A stretch of DNA of 64,000 nucleotides from Chitinophagales bacterium (GCA_017303475.1 JAFLBO010000007.1:151386-215385), one strand, 5' to 3'; counted from the stretch's first letter, positions 34,494 through 44,300 are shown. Notes: generated by a model not told the origin, from the letters alone. A program made the numbers and translations.

Positions 34494-34601
34494 ATTCAGA
34501 TGCAAAATTCTATTTTCGGGTATCGCAAATAGGGGAAAAAGGCCCGTTTTTGGCCCGGCAGGAAAATCCCCAACCTGTTCGTAAAGGACAATAAAAGTTT
34601 G

Positions 34602-34609
34602 CAAAAGTA
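34602..34609 (-). promoter_or_regulatory. -7 box of the MoxR gene
   Basis: TACTTTTG on the minus strand, about 110 nt before the ATG. Confidence 0.45.
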
Positions 34610-34660
34610 ACAAGGCTTTGATGGTTGAGAAGGATTATGCTACAGGTTCTGCCGATTTAC

Positions 34661-34668
34661 TACTTTTG
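34661..34668 (+). promoter_or_regulatory. -7 box of fabD, deciding its start
   Basis: TACTTTTG, 26 nt before ATG 34694. The longer open frame (from 34625) begins upstream of this promoter and is therefore unlikely to be translated. Confidence 0.5.
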
Positions 34669-34693
34669 CTGCCCGAAAAATAAAATCAGTGGT

Positions 34694-35572
34694 ATGAAAG
34701 CATACGTTTTTCCAGGCCAGGGCTCACAGGCTGAAGGCATGGGCAAAGAATTGTACGAAACCAACACACAAGCCAACGAACTGTACGAACAGGCCAACGC
34801 CATTTTGGGCTGGCGTTTGAGTGATGTCATGTTTTCTGGCAGCAAGGAAGATCTGACACAAACCAATGTTACACAGCCGGCTGTGTTTCTGGAAAGCATC
34901 ATCCGCGCCAAAGTGGCTGGCGATGTCTTTCAGCCATCTGCTGTGGCTGGTCACTCTCTGGGTGAATTCACAGCTCTTTGTGCTGCCGGCGCTTTATCGT
35001 TCGAAGAAGCTCTGCAGTTGGTAAACAAACGCGCTTTTGCGATGCAAAAGGCTTGTGAACTCGCTGACGGTACCATGGCGGCCGTGTTGGGCATGGAAGA
35101 TGCTCAGGTGGAAGAGGTTTGCAACAGCATTACCGGCGAGGTAGTGGTGGCTGCCAACTACAATTCTCCTGGTCAGTTGGTTATTTCCGGTTCCCGCAAG
35201 GGTATTGAGCTGGCGGTAGAAAAGCTCACAGCCATTGGCGCCAAGCGCGTGCTGGTGTTGCCTGTAGGCGGCGCTTTCCACTCACCGCTCATGAAACCAG
35301 CCCAGGACGAACTCGAGGAGGCCATCAATGCCGCCCGTTTCTCCAAACCCATTTGTCCGGTGTACCAAAATGTGCACGCCCTGCCGGTAACAGACCCGGA
35401 AGAGATCCGCAAAAACCTCATTGCACAGCTCACCGCACCTGTGCGCTGGACCAAAACCATTGAAAATATGGTAGCTGATGGCATCGACACCTTTGTGGAA
35501 GTAGGCGCCAGCGCGGTACTCCGTGGTATGATCCGCAAAATCGCCAAAGACGCCGCCACCGACGGATTATAA
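34694..35572 (+). CDS. fabD: Malonyl-CoA:ACP transacylase
   Basis: 292 residues, full length. FPGQGSQAEGMG at the N-terminus, nucleophile Ser88 in GHSLGEF, catalytic His196 in GGAFHSPLM, and VEVGASAVLRGM at the end. It loads malonyl groups onto ACP for fatty acid synthesis. The other fab genes are not nearby. It is followed 58 bp later by ybaB on the same strand; the gap between is a CACT tetranucleotide repeat. Confidence 0.95.
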   Translation: MKAYVFPGQGSQAEGMGKELYETNTQANELYEQANAILGWRLSDVMFSGSKEDLTQTNVTQPAVFLESIIRAKVAGDVFQPSAVAGHSLGEFTALCAAGALSFEEALQLVNKRAFAMQKACELADGTMAAVLGMEDAQVEEVCNSITGEVVVAANYNSPGQLVISGSRKGIELAVEKLTAIGAKRVLVLPVGGAFHSPLMKPAQDELEEAINAARFSKPICPVYQNVHALPVTDPEEIRKNLIAQLTAPVRWTKTIENMVADGIDTFVEVGASAVLRGMIRKIAKDAATDGL

Positions 35573-35583
35573 TTCACTACCCC

Positions 35584-35630
35584 ATACCCCACTACCCCAC
35601 TCACTCACTCACTCACTCACTCATTCACTC
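35584..35630 (+). repeat. CACT tetranucleotide repeat directly before ybaB
   Basis: (CACT)n with a few TACC/CATT variants, ending at the base before the ybaB ATG. A related CACTCATT run ends just before the GTG at 56406. Confidence 0.8.
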
Positions 35631-35954
35631 ATGTTCGACAACCTTTTTGGCAATCTGCAACGTCAGCAGGAAGAACTGAAACAGAAACTGGCCGAAACCA
35701 TTGTGGAGGCCGAGGCCGGTGAAGGTGCTGTAACCGTAACGGCTAATTGTGATATGCAGCTGGAAAACATCAAAATTGATGCTTCCAAACTGGATTTAAC
35801 CGATGCGGAACAAGTGGAAGACCTGGTTTTGGTGGCTGTGAACGAGGCTTTGGAAAAGGCCAGGCAAAAAGCTGCTGTAGAAACCAATAAACTGCTCCAG
35901 GGCATAATGCCACCCGGCATGGGCGACCTCGGTGGTATGTTTGGCGGACGATAA
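35631..35954 (+). CDS. YbaB/EbfC nucleoid-associated protein
   Basis: 107 residues: an N-terminal helix (FGNLQRQQEELKQKLAET), a three-stranded sheet (VTVTANCDMQLENIKID), a long helix, and a Gly/Met-rich tail (MPPGMGDLGGMFGGR), the family architecture. It forms tweezer-like dimers on DNA. It is probably co-transcribed with fabD. It is usually linked to dnaX/recR, which are absent here. Confidence 0.9.
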   Translation: MFDNLFGNLQRQQEELKQKLAETIVEAEAGEGAVTVTANCDMQLENIKIDASKLDLTDAEQVEDLVLVAVNEALEKARQKAAVETNKLLQGIMPPGMGDLGGMFGGR

Positions 35955-36012
35955 TGCGACCATTTGTCGGCAAATAACCGGATTAAAAGTTGGGGGGATA
36001 CACTTTACCACG

Positions 36013-36090
36013 TATAATCCACGTTTTTAAAGGCACAAAGAGGAGAAAGGCGCGAAGGGATTATACACGAAGGCGCAAAGGGTTTGTAGA
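36013..36090. repeat. AAAGGCGCGAAGGG-type dispersed repeat
   Basis: Two related blocks, AAAGGCACAAAGAGGAGAAAGG and GAAGGCGCAAAGGG, of the kind scattered between genes in many Bacteroidota. Confidence 0.4.
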
Positions 36091-36101
36091 AAACTAATCC
36101 A

Positions 36102-36154
36102 CCCAAACACCCAAACACTCAAACACCAAAACACTCAAACACCAAAGCATTCAA
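36102..36154 (+). repeat. 8-nt tandem repeat (ACnCAAAC) abutting a start codon
   Basis: Six or seven units of ACCCAAAC/ACTCAAAC/ACCAAAAC end at the base before the ATG at 36155. It is free of G except in the last unit. Confidence 0.8.
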
Positions 36155-37387
36155 ATGCGTATAACTTATATTCTTCTTTTCACGCTTTGCATCTCAGGAT
36201 TGCAGGCTCAGGTAGTGAACGATAAACTGGAGGCATACTTCTCCTTTGATAATAACTGCAAGGCAATTGACGACAGCGGCAATGGCTCCAGTGGCGCCCT
36301 GAAGGGGTCTATTGGTTGCGACTGCGGCTTGAAAGACTCTTCCATGTCGTTTGTTGACAACAACGATGCCATTAATCTGGTTGGTCCGTTCGCTGATGTG
36401 TTTTCCACCAGCGATTTTACGGTGAGTTTTTACATAAGGCCTACACCGCAGAACAATCAGCAAAATGCATCTCAATTGGTGATGGCCAAGCAGGATACCT
36501 GCAATCTGGACCACGCGTTTTGGGTGCGCTACAATGATTTTGGTCCGGTAGGCACCATCAGTTCCGGTATAAGTGAGAATGATACCCTGTTCACCACAGT
36601 TACTGCCAAGCTCGACCCGAATGCCTGTTGGCAATACATTACCCTCACGCGCAGCAATACCACTTACTCATTGTATGTAAACGGGGTATTGAAAGATTCC
36701 AAAACCACTGCCGTGCGCATCGACCTGACCAATACCACTCCGCTGGTGATTGGTGATCCGGTATGCCCGCTGGATTTGGATTTTAAAGGAAAGTTTGATG
36801 AACTGCGCTTTCACAGCAAAGCTCTGAATGTAGACGAGATCAAACGCTACAACCTGCGCGCTGATCAGATCCTTACCCGCGACACGTTGGTGTACCTGGG
36901 CAACTCTTTTCAACCTCAGGTAACGCAGTTTTGTGTGGGCCAGTTCGTTTGGTCGCCCTTAGCCGGCGTTGATAACCCAACGGCTGCCGAGCCAATCATT
37001 TCGCCTACCCAAACAACAACCTACGAAGTTGCCTTTAATTATATAGACGGCTGCGAAGCCATCGATACCATCCATGTAACCGTGATTGACCCGGCTACTT
37101 TGGATTGCAACGAAATTTTTATCCCCAACGCCTTTACTCCTACCGAAACGCCCAATCTGAACGATGTTTTCGGGATCAGTAATCCGTTTGCAGTGGATGA
37201 ATTTATTTCTTTCGAAATCTTTGACCGTTGGGGTGGGCGCGTATTCACCGCCGAAACACCTTTTGATTCCTGGGATGGTAATTCCAACGGCAAACCGGTT
37301 AATCCCGGCGTTTTCCTTTACCGGTTGCATTACAAATGTAAAGGCGAGGAAAAAGTACGGGCCGGCAGCCTCACTCTCCTTCGTTGA
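36155..37387 (+). CDS. LamG-domain protein with T9SS type B (gliding-motility) C-terminal domain
   Basis: 410 residues. Signal peptide 1-19 (..GLQAQ). Residues ~25-230 form a LamG/concanavalin-like jelly roll (LEAYFSFDNN, DFTVSFYIRP, WQYITLTRSNTTYSLYVNGVL, FDELRFHSKALN). A linker with a degenerate PKD-like strand precedes the ~90-residue CHU_C domain (IFIPNAFTPT, FEIFDRWGGRVF, WDGNSNGKPVNPGVFLYRL). It is expected to be exported by T9SS and held on the surface, possibly binding glycans. A strong terminator follows. Confidence 0.9.
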   Translation: MRITYILLFTLCISGLQAQVVNDKLEAYFSFDNNCKAIDDSGNGSSGALKGSIGCDCGLKDSSMSFVDNNDAINLVGPFADVFSTSDFTVSFYIRPTPQNNQQNASQLVMAKQDTCNLDHAFWVRYNDFGPVGTISSGISENDTLFTTVTAKLDPNACWQYITLTRSNTTYSLYVNGVLKDSKTTAVRIDLTNTTPLVIGDPVCPLDLDFKGKFDELRFHSKALNVDEIKRYNLRADQILTRDTLVYLGNSFQPQVTQFCVGQFVWSPLAGVDNPTAAEPIISPTQTTTYEVAFNYIDGCEAIDTIHVTVIDPATLDCNEIFIPNAFTPTETPNLNDVFGISNPFAVDEFISFEIFDRWGGRVFTAETPFDSWDGNSNGKPVNPGVFLYRLHYKCKGEEKVRAGSLTLLR

Positions 37388-37429
37388 TCCGGGCCGAAGC
37401 CTCGGTCAAATTTTTCTGAAGCAAAAAAG

Positions 37430-37465
37430 AAAGCCCAAGGCACGTTTGCCTTGGGCTTTTTCACT
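37430..37465 (+). terminator. Terminator of the LamG/T9SS gene
   Basis: Perfect 13-bp stem AAAGCCCAAGGCA with its complement, 4-nt loop, followed by a T run. Confidence 0.85.
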
Positions 37466-37693
37466 AAACCGTTTCTATTGTATGAAGCACTTATACAATA
37501 GCCAATCCTGTGCCAAAAACGCAGGCACGGACATGTTTTTTGAAAAAAAATAAAAAATTGGGAAAAATGTGCAGCTTCTGGGTGCATTTAAGCTTCCTGA
37601 TTCCAGGAAAACCGGATCATTCGCGACTCACCGTTGGTTTTGCTGCAATCAGTAAGCAGTTCCGGACCTCAAAGAGGCCCAACTTTAATACCA

Positions 37694-37842
37694 TAAAAAA
37701 ACCCTGTCAAATATTGCTACTCGACAGGGACAAAACAAAAAACAAACACTATGAACAAACACTAAGTAAAACTCAGTTGTATTTTCTTTCAGAAGTAATG
37801 ACTTATTCCGGCAACAAATTTAATGAATAATCCATTACAGAG
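37694..37842 (-). ncRNA. Candidate small transcript (sRNA or leader peptide unit)
   Basis: A TATTTTTG box (37854-37847, minus strand) and a canonical terminator (7-bp CCCTGTC stem 37702-37729, then seven T on the minus strand) delimit about 150 nt with no larger frame. It contains a 10-codon frame (MDYSLNLLPE, 37835-37803). The rest of the 37388-38027 gap shows only the upstream gene's terminator. No known RNA family is recognised. Confidence 0.35.
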
Positions 37843-38027
37843 GTTGCAAAAATACATCATTGTCTTTTTCTTGTCAGACAATTTTAAATAATTCCATTCA
37901 AGCCCTTCAAGACGCAATTCGTTCAGCAAATTTTGTCCCAAAACCAGAATTGCAACCCATCTTTGCCGGCTTTTTAGGCCAATGGCCTAATTTTTAGCCT
38001 GAACAACATTTCGCATTTTACCGGTCT

Positions 38028-38360
38028 ATGCTCTACAGAATCTTCATATTTGCTATAGTTCTCATGTCTTGCGGCGGAAATTCATCCGATCACAGCACCG
38101 CAGCCGCCGTCCGGACATCCGACGGCAAACTTCAGCCCGACGGCATGGCTGTTTTCCGTCAACGTTGTGTTACCTGCCATGGCGCCGACGGCACTTTGGG
38201 CCTCAACGGAGCCAAAGACCTCACCCAAAGCGCCCTCACCCTGGAAGAACGGGTAAACATCATTACCAACGGCAAAAAACTCATGACTCCCTTCGGAACC
38301 GTACTTACCCCCGAAGAAATCCAGGCCGTAGCCGAATACACCCTTACCCTTAAAAAGTAA
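38028..38360 (+). CDS. Cytochrome c lipoprotein
   Basis: 110 residues. The N-terminus is a lipoprotein signal with Cys at position 15 (LMSCGG). A single haem motif CVTCH lies in FRQRCVTCHGADG, and the distal Met ligand is probably in KLMTPFG. This is a small class-I cytochrome c attached to a membrane on the periplasmic side. It is 8 bp upstream of the epimerase gene on the same strand. The electron partner is unknown. Confidence 0.9.
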   Translation: MLYRIFIFAIVLMSCGGNSSDHSTAAAVRTSDGKLQPDGMAVFRQRCVTCHGADGTLGLNGAKDLTQSALTLEERVNIITNGKKLMTPFGTVLTPEEIQAVAEYTLTLKK

Positions 38361-38368
38361 CCCAAACC

Positions 38369-39391
38369 ATGCAAAAAGATGCCCTGGTGCTGGTAACCGG
38401 CGCCACCGGATTTGTTGGCTCCTACCTGCTGCGACTTCTACTGAAAAAAGGCTGGAAAGTGTGCGCACTGCGCCGCAAAAACAGTCAAATGGCCCTTGTA
38501 GCCGACATTGCAGATCAGGTAGAGTGGCGCGAAGCCGATGTAACAGATATGGGTGCGCTGGAAGATGCCTTTGACGGCGTTACGCACGTTTGCCACTGTG
38601 CAGCATTGGTATCATTCCACCCCAAGGATGCCGATAAAATGATGAAAATCAATGTGGAAGGCACCGCCAACATCGTCAACCTCTGTCTGGATTTTGGGGT
38701 AAAACGCCTGGTTCATGTGAGCAGCATTGCTGCCCTGGGCCGCACCCCCAAACGCAAACACCTCGACGAAACCAGCAAATGGGTGGAAAGTCCGCACAAC
38801 AGCAGATATGCTATCAGCAAATTTCGGGCAGAAATGGAGGTGCAGCGCGGGGTGGCAGAAGGGCTGTCGGCCGCTATGGTCAATCCTTCCGTGGTAGTGG
38901 GCAGCAAAGACTGGGAAGAAGGCATGTCGGGATTTTTTAAAAAAATTGACCAGGGACTCAAGTTTTGCCCCAGCGGCGGTTCGGGTTTTGTGGATGTGCG
39001 GGATGTGGTGCGTTTCATGGTGCATTTGCTGGAGAGCGATCATAACGGCGAACGTTATATCCTGAATGTGGACAACCTGAGCCACCGGGCGTTTTTCGAA
39101 ATGATTGCTGGCGAACTGGGCGTCAAGCCGCCGCCCATTACCGTTGGTCCGTTATTGGCGGAAGTGGCCTGGCGGGTGGAATGGCTCAAAGAAAAAATAC
39201 TCGGGGCCACACCTATGGTTACCCGAGAGAGCGCGCGCGCCAGCGTGACGCACTACACTTATGGCAATGAAAAATCACTCGCCGTATTTGGGTTTACCTA
39301 TACGCCATTTGCCCAAACCGTGCATGAGGTGGCAAAGCAATATCTGGAGGCCAAACAGGAAGGATATGCTGTGAAGGTGTTGGGTGATTAA
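38369..39391 (+). CDS. NAD-dependent epimerase/dehydratase (extended SDR)
   Basis: 340 residues. Rossmann motif TGATGFVGSYLL at 10-21; active-site Tyr in the Yx3K motif (YAISKFRAE, about 150); VNPSVVVG and VDVRDVV follow the extended/atypical SDR pattern seen in dihydroflavonol-reductase-like enzymes. The substrate is not predictable. The start is 8 bp after the cytochrome stop, so they are co-transcribed. The composition is normal for the chromosome, contrasting with the AT-rich genes that follow. Confidence 0.88.
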   Translation: MQKDALVLVTGATGFVGSYLLRLLLKKGWKVCALRRKNSQMALVADIADQVEWREADVTDMGALEDAFDGVTHVCHCAALVSFHPKDADKMMKINVEGTANIVNLCLDFGVKRLVHVSSIAALGRTPKRKHLDETSKWVESPHNSRYAISKFRAEMEVQRGVAEGLSAAMVNPSVVVGSKDWEEGMSGFFKKIDQGLKFCPSGGSGFVDVRDVVRFMVHLLESDHNGERYILNVDNLSHRAFFEMIAGELGVKPPPITVGPLLAEVAWRVEWLKEKILGATPMVTRESARASVTHYTYGNEKSLAVFGFTYTPFAQTVHEVAKQYLEAKQEGYAVKVLGD

Positions 39392-39452
39392 GGGGGGGGC
39401 TTGCTTTTTTCGTATTTGGCACTTAAATTTGTACAAATACAAGTTAAAACCA

Positions 39453-40448
39453 ATGATAACTGCCCATTTTGAACAACATTCAGAACACCTTAAGCATTAC
39501 CTCTCGCAAGCAAAAAGCAGGATTCTAATCGCCGTATGTTGGTTTTCAAATAAAGAAATATTTGAGGTATTATTAACTAAATTGAAAGCCGGTGTCGAAA
39601 TTGAGCTGATACTTGAATTTGACAATCGAAATATATGCGAAGATGGACTTGATTTTCAGGTTTTTATCCAATTAGGAGGTAACTTATTAGCCAGCAAAGA
39701 GCCCGGCTTAATGCATCATAAATTTGCCATTATTGATCATGAGTTATTAATCTCAGGTTCCTTTAATTGGACTTATAATACCAATGCAGAGAACCTGATC
39801 ATAACATCTAATAAAGGAATTCTTTTGGCATTTTTAACCGAGTTTACTCGAATTAAAGGTGTTTCAAAGGCTATTTCATATGTGCGGCCAGAGGAAGCAA
39901 AAATATTTGGCATGCAATTATTGTTTGAGAAGGCACAGTTTAGCCTTACTGATCTCCGGAAAATGATAAGTAAGGGGACCAGTGTTTGGTTGGTAAATAT
40001 CCCTAAAAATAGGTTTGTAGATATCGAATTTGTTTTGAGTCATAATTTGATGCCGTTTGATAAACCTTACTTGCTTGCTGATTATTGGTCGACCTCTACA
40101 ACCTGGAATCTTTCTTCTCTTAAGATTATTTTAGAAACTCTTTTTGCAACTTTTTCTCGACAAAAGCTGAGAAATCTTATTTGTTGGGTGCAACGTATTC
40201 AGGTAGGCGATATCATTTTTTTAATAGGAAAATCGGATAAAGCTGCTGACCAAGCCCTTTGGGGAATAGGCATTATACAATCCATGCCACAACCTTTTAG
40301 TTCATCTGGTTTTTCGTCGTTCAGAAGTGTACACTGGATTAAAATCCTAAAAAACAATCCATACTATTTTAACGATAAATTGCCTCATAGTTTACCTGCA
40401 AAATACAGAGGTTCGGCTTTGAGGGTTGTGCAGGAGACAATGAGTTGA
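39453..40448 (+). CDS. PLD-family phosphodiesterase/nuclease with unknown C-terminal domain
   Basis: 331 residues from ATG 39453; the frame is open to 39384 but that would overlap the SDR gene. A single HKD motif is present as HHKFAIID with downstream SGSFNWTYNTNAENLI, the arrangement of Nuc/FAM83-like nucleases that act as dimers. The C-terminal ~180 residues are unlike any domain I know and include VWLVNIPKNRF and WCVQRIQVGDIIFLIGKSDKA-like strands. AT-rich compared with both neighbours, next to a transposase, so probably acquired; a defence role is conceivable but unproven. Confidence 0.75.
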   Translation: MITAHFEQHSEHLKHYLSQAKSRILIAVCWFSNKEIFEVLLTKLKAGVEIELILEFDNRNICEDGLDFQVFIQLGGNLLASKEPGLMHHKFAIIDHELLISGSFNWTYNTNAENLIITSNKGILLAFLTEFTRIKGVSKAISYVRPEEAKIFGMQLLFEKAQFSLTDLRKMISKGTSVWLVNIPKNRFVDIEFVLSHNLMPFDKPYLLADYWSTSTTWNLSSLKIILETLFATFSRQKLRNLICWVQRIQVGDIIFLIGKSDKAADQALWGIGIIQSMPQPFSSSGFSSFRSVHWIKILKNNPYYFNDKLPHSLPAKYRGSALRVVQETMS

Positions 40449-40527
40449 TAAAATTTACTTACCAAATTAAACACCAAAAGAATAGGCCATTCACTACGAA
40501 TTGTTTTAAATTTGCTCCAACCAGACC

Positions 40528-41160
40528 ATGGAAACCAGGTATTACCAAAGAAAACTACCGCATCTTCAACCGGCAGAAGTGACATTTTTTATTACTTTTC
40601 GGCTCAAGGATTCCGTGCCATTGGATGATGTCCGAAGAATACAGGAAAATCTTAACCGGTTTGAAAAAGGGTTGTTGAGCTGGATAAATTTAACTCCAAA
40701 AGAAAAATATGAGATTGACTTGGCTACACACGAAAAGTGGTTTATGTTTAATGACCATTTGTTGGAAACAAACCCGAACGGTCCATTTTGGCTAAAGGAA
40801 ACAGAAGTTGTCAATATTGTTGCTGAAGCAATTCAATTTCGTGCCGGCAAACAATATGAACTACATGGGTATACCATTATGCCAAACCATGTACATATGT
40901 TAGTTACTTTACTACCAGGAGTACCAGTTTTGCATAAAGTTATGCAACACTTGAAAAGAGTTTCCGGAAAAAGATGTAACGAGATTTTGCATCGGACAGG
41001 TTTAGCCTTTTGGGAAGAGGAGAGCTACGACCGGATTGTGAGAGATGAGAAAGAGTTTTTTAATATTTTAAACTACATCTTGCGAAACCCGGTAAAAGCA
41101 AAACTAGCAAAATCATGGAAGGACTGGCCGTATACCTATGTTCAGCCTGAACTTCTTTAA
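40528..41160 (+). CDS. REP-associated tyrosine transposase (RAYT, Y1_Tnp)
   Basis: 210 residues. The HUH motif is HVH at 121-123 in YTIMPNHVHMLVTL; the candidate nucleophile is Tyr167 in ESYDRIVRDEKEF, followed by YILRNPVKAKL and WKDWPYTY, standard for the family. An intact motif set suggests an active single-strand endonuclease. Two tandem copies of a REP pair follow directly (41164-41301), and one more REP lies at 13732, so enzyme and substrates are together. This is a domesticated-type IS200/IS605 relative rather than a complete IS. Confidence 0.92.
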   Translation: METRYYQRKLPHLQPAEVTFFITFRLKDSVPLDDVRRIQENLNRFEKGLLSWINLTPKEKYEIDLATHEKWFMFNDHLLETNPNGPFWLKETEVVNIVAEAIQFRAGKQYELHGYTIMPNHVHMLVTLLPGVPVLHKVMQHLKRVSGKRCNEILHRTGLAFWEEESYDRIVRDEKEFFNILNYILRNPVKAKLAKSWKDWPYTYVQPELL

Positions 41161-41163
41161 CTC

Positions 41164-41309
41164 CTGTATCCCGGAATGTTATTCCGGGAAAAACCAAGAT
41201 AAAACATGCCGGAATAACATTCCGGCGTACTCAAACTGTATCCCGGAATGTTATTCCGGGCAGAATCAAGATAAAAAAGAAAGCCGGAATATCATTCCGG
41301 CATACAATT
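41164..41309. repeat. Tandem BIME: four REPs in two 72-bp units
   Basis: REP cores at 41169-41189 (spacer GTT), 41208-41226 (AAC), 41242-41260 (GTT) and 41283-41301 (ATC); each is C/GCCGGAAT-nnn-ATTCCGGC/G. CCCGGG-ended and GCCGGC-ended forms alternate, and their spacers are complementary (GTT/AAC), so neighbours are in opposite orientation. The unit CTGTATCCCGGAATGTTATT repeats with a period of 72 bp. The last REP ends 8 nt before the dnaE ATG. Confidence 0.93.
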
Positions 41310-44300
41310 ATGCCCAATTTCGCACACCTCCACTGCCATACCCAGTTTTCTTTGCTCGACGGCGCCGCGTCTATTCCCGGACTTTTCAAAAAAGCTGCTG
41401 CCGATGGCATGAAAGCCCTGGCCATCACAGACCATGGCAACATGTTTGGCGTTTTTCAGTTCGTGGCAGAAGCGGCCAAACACGAAGGCGTAAAACCTAT
41501 TGTAGGTTGCGAATTCTACGTGGTGAACGACCGTCACCGCAGAACATTTACCAAAGAAGATAAAGACAAGCGCTACCACCAGCTTTTTCTGGCCAAAAAC
41601 CCGGAAGGCTACCGCAATCTGGTGAAACTCTGCTCCCTGGGCTATATCGAAGGTTTGTATGGCAAATATCCGCGTATCGACAAGGAGCTGATCCTGCAAT
41701 ACCACGAGGGCCTCATTGCTACCACCTGCTGCATTGGCGCCATGGTGCCACAGGCTATTTTGCGGCAGGGCGAAGACGCCGCCAAAAAGGAATTTGAATG
41801 GTGGCTCGATATCTTTGGCGAAGACTACTACATAGAAATTCAGCGCCACCAGATGCAGGAACAGGACCGCGTGAACGAGGTGCTGCTCCGCTGGGCAGAG
41901 GAATATAACGTAAAGGTGATTTGCACCAACGACTCCCACTACGTAGACCAGAAAGACTACAATGCCCACGATATCCTGCTCTGTGTGAACACCGGCGAAA
42001 AACAGGCCACGCCGGCCATCCGGGAGTTTGTGGAAGAAGGCACCGTGATGAAAGGCGGCCGTTTTGCGTTCTGGAACGACCAGTTTTACTTCAAAACGCA
42101 GGCAGAAATGGGCGCCCTGTTCAAAGATGTGCCTTTTGCCCTGGATAATACGATGGAAATCGTGGACAAATGCGAACACCTGAAACTGAAAAAAGATATC
42201 CTGCTGCCCAATTTCGTGGTACCGCAGGAGTTTCAAACCCAGGACGACTACCTCCGGCACCTCACTTTTGAGGGCGCCCGCAAACGATACAAGGAAATTA
42301 CCCCGGAAATTGAGGACCGACTCAATTTTGAGCTGCACACCGTCAAAACCATGGGATTTGCCGGCTACTTCCTCATTGTAGCCGACTTTATCAACCACGG
42401 TAAAGACATCGGGGTGTTTATCGGGCCGGGGCGTGGCTCGGCGGCAGGCAGTGCGGTGGCTTATTGTATTGGCATTACCAATATTGACCCCATCAAGTAC
42501 CAACTGCTTTTTGAACGTTTCCTGAACCCCGACCGGAAATCCATGCCCGATATTGATACGGACTTCGATGATGAGGGCCGGCAGCGGGTGATAGATTATG
42601 TGGTGGAAAAATACGGCAAGCAGCAGGTGGCCCAGATTGTAACCTACGGCACCATGGCCGCCAAGATGTCGATCAAAGACGTGTCGCGGGTACTGGATTT
42701 GCCCCTGGATCAGGCCAATGCCCTGGCCAAACTGGTGCCCGATAAGCCCGGAATATCCCTTAAGCGAGTACTCACTGCACCGCTTACCGGCGAGGGATCT
42801 TTGGCGGAAAAGGAGAGTTTACCTTCTGAAGACATCGAAAACGCCAAAAAACTGCGCGAATATCTGGCCGATCAAAACACCCCGGAAGGCGTGGTGCTAA
42901 AAGAGGCCATGGTTCTGGAAGGATCTGTACGTGGAACCGGTATCCACGCGGCAGGCATCATCATTGCGCCCAAAGACCTCACCGAAATCATTCCGGTAGC
43001 CACCTCCAAGGAAACGGAATTGCTCATTACCCAATATGAAGGCTCCATTATTGAAGATGCCGGGGTAATCAAGATGGACTTTTTGGGCCTGAAAACCCTC
43101 ACCATCATCCGGGATGCCCTCCGGCTCATTGAGGAAAACCACGGCGTGAAAATCAGCATCGATGATATTCCGCTCGACGATAAAAAGACCTACGAACTCT
43201 ACCAGCGCGGCGAAACCAACGGCACCTTCCAGTTTGAAAGTGCGGGCATGCAGAAATACCTGCGCGACCTGAAGCCCGACAAATTTGACGACCTTATTGC
43301 CATGAACGCCCTGTACCGTCCGGGGCCGCTGGAATACATTCCGGACTTTATTGCGCGGAAACACGGCAGACAGGCGGTGACGTATGATCTTCCGGATATG
43401 GAGGAATATTTGAAAGATACTTTCGGAATTTGCGTGTACCAGGAGCAGATTATGCTCCTTTCTCAGAAATTGGCAGGGTTTTCTAAGGGCGACGCCGACG
43501 TGCTCCGGAAGGCCATGGGTAAGAAGCAGAAGGCCGTACTGGACAAAATGAAGAGCCAGTTTATTGAAGGCGGCACTTCGCGCAGTCACCCGGCCAATGT
43601 GCTGGAAAAGGTGTGGACCGACTGGGAAGCCTTCGCGTCGTACGCGTTCAACAAATCGCACTCCACCTGTTATGCGTTTGTAGCTTACCAAACCGCATAC
43701 CTGAAGGCCCACTACCCGTCGGAGTACATGGCGGCGGTACTGACGCACTCGCAGAGCAATATTGAAAAAATCACCTTCTTCCTGGAAGAGTGCAAGCGTA
43801 TGGGTCTGGCGGTAAAGAGTCCGGACGTGAACGAATCCGGGGTGAACTTTTCTGTCAATAAAAAAGGCGATATCCGATATGGTTTGGGCGCCGTGAAAGG
43901 CGTGGGCGAGGCCGCTGTAGAAGCCCTGATTGAAGAGCGGCAGAAAAACGGTCCGTTCAAGGATATTTACGATTTTATGCGCCGCATCAGTCTGCGCGTG
44001 GTGAACAAACGCGTGATGGAGAGCATGGTATACGCCGGTGCTTTCGACAGCCTGGGCATTTCCCGCGCGGTGTTTTTTGCGCCTTCCGACAAGTACGAGA
44101 CCTTTATTGAAAACCTGCTCAAATATGGCTCGGCGCATCAGGAAGACAAGGTGATGTCGGTCAATTCCCTGTTTGGAGACCTATCGGACTCTGTGAGCAT
44201 TCCGGAGCCCAAACTGCCCAAATGCGACGATTGGGGCCTCATTCTCAGGCTCCAGAAAGAGCGGGAAGTGGTGGGTATTTACCTCAGCGGTCATCCGCTC

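Noticed and set aside
37510..37830. 106-codon plus-strand frame in the gap after the LamG gene
   Set aside because: Lys-rich and without motif; it runs through a strong minus-strand terminator and the candidate sRNA.
41138..41563. Plus-strand frame through the REP array with repeated CIPECYSG
   Set aside because: It is the translation of REP palindromes and then an off-frame reading of dnaE.
41292..44138. Two minus-strand frames of about 400 codons opposite dnaE
   Set aside because: They are antisense shadows of a full-length, motif-complete DnaE.
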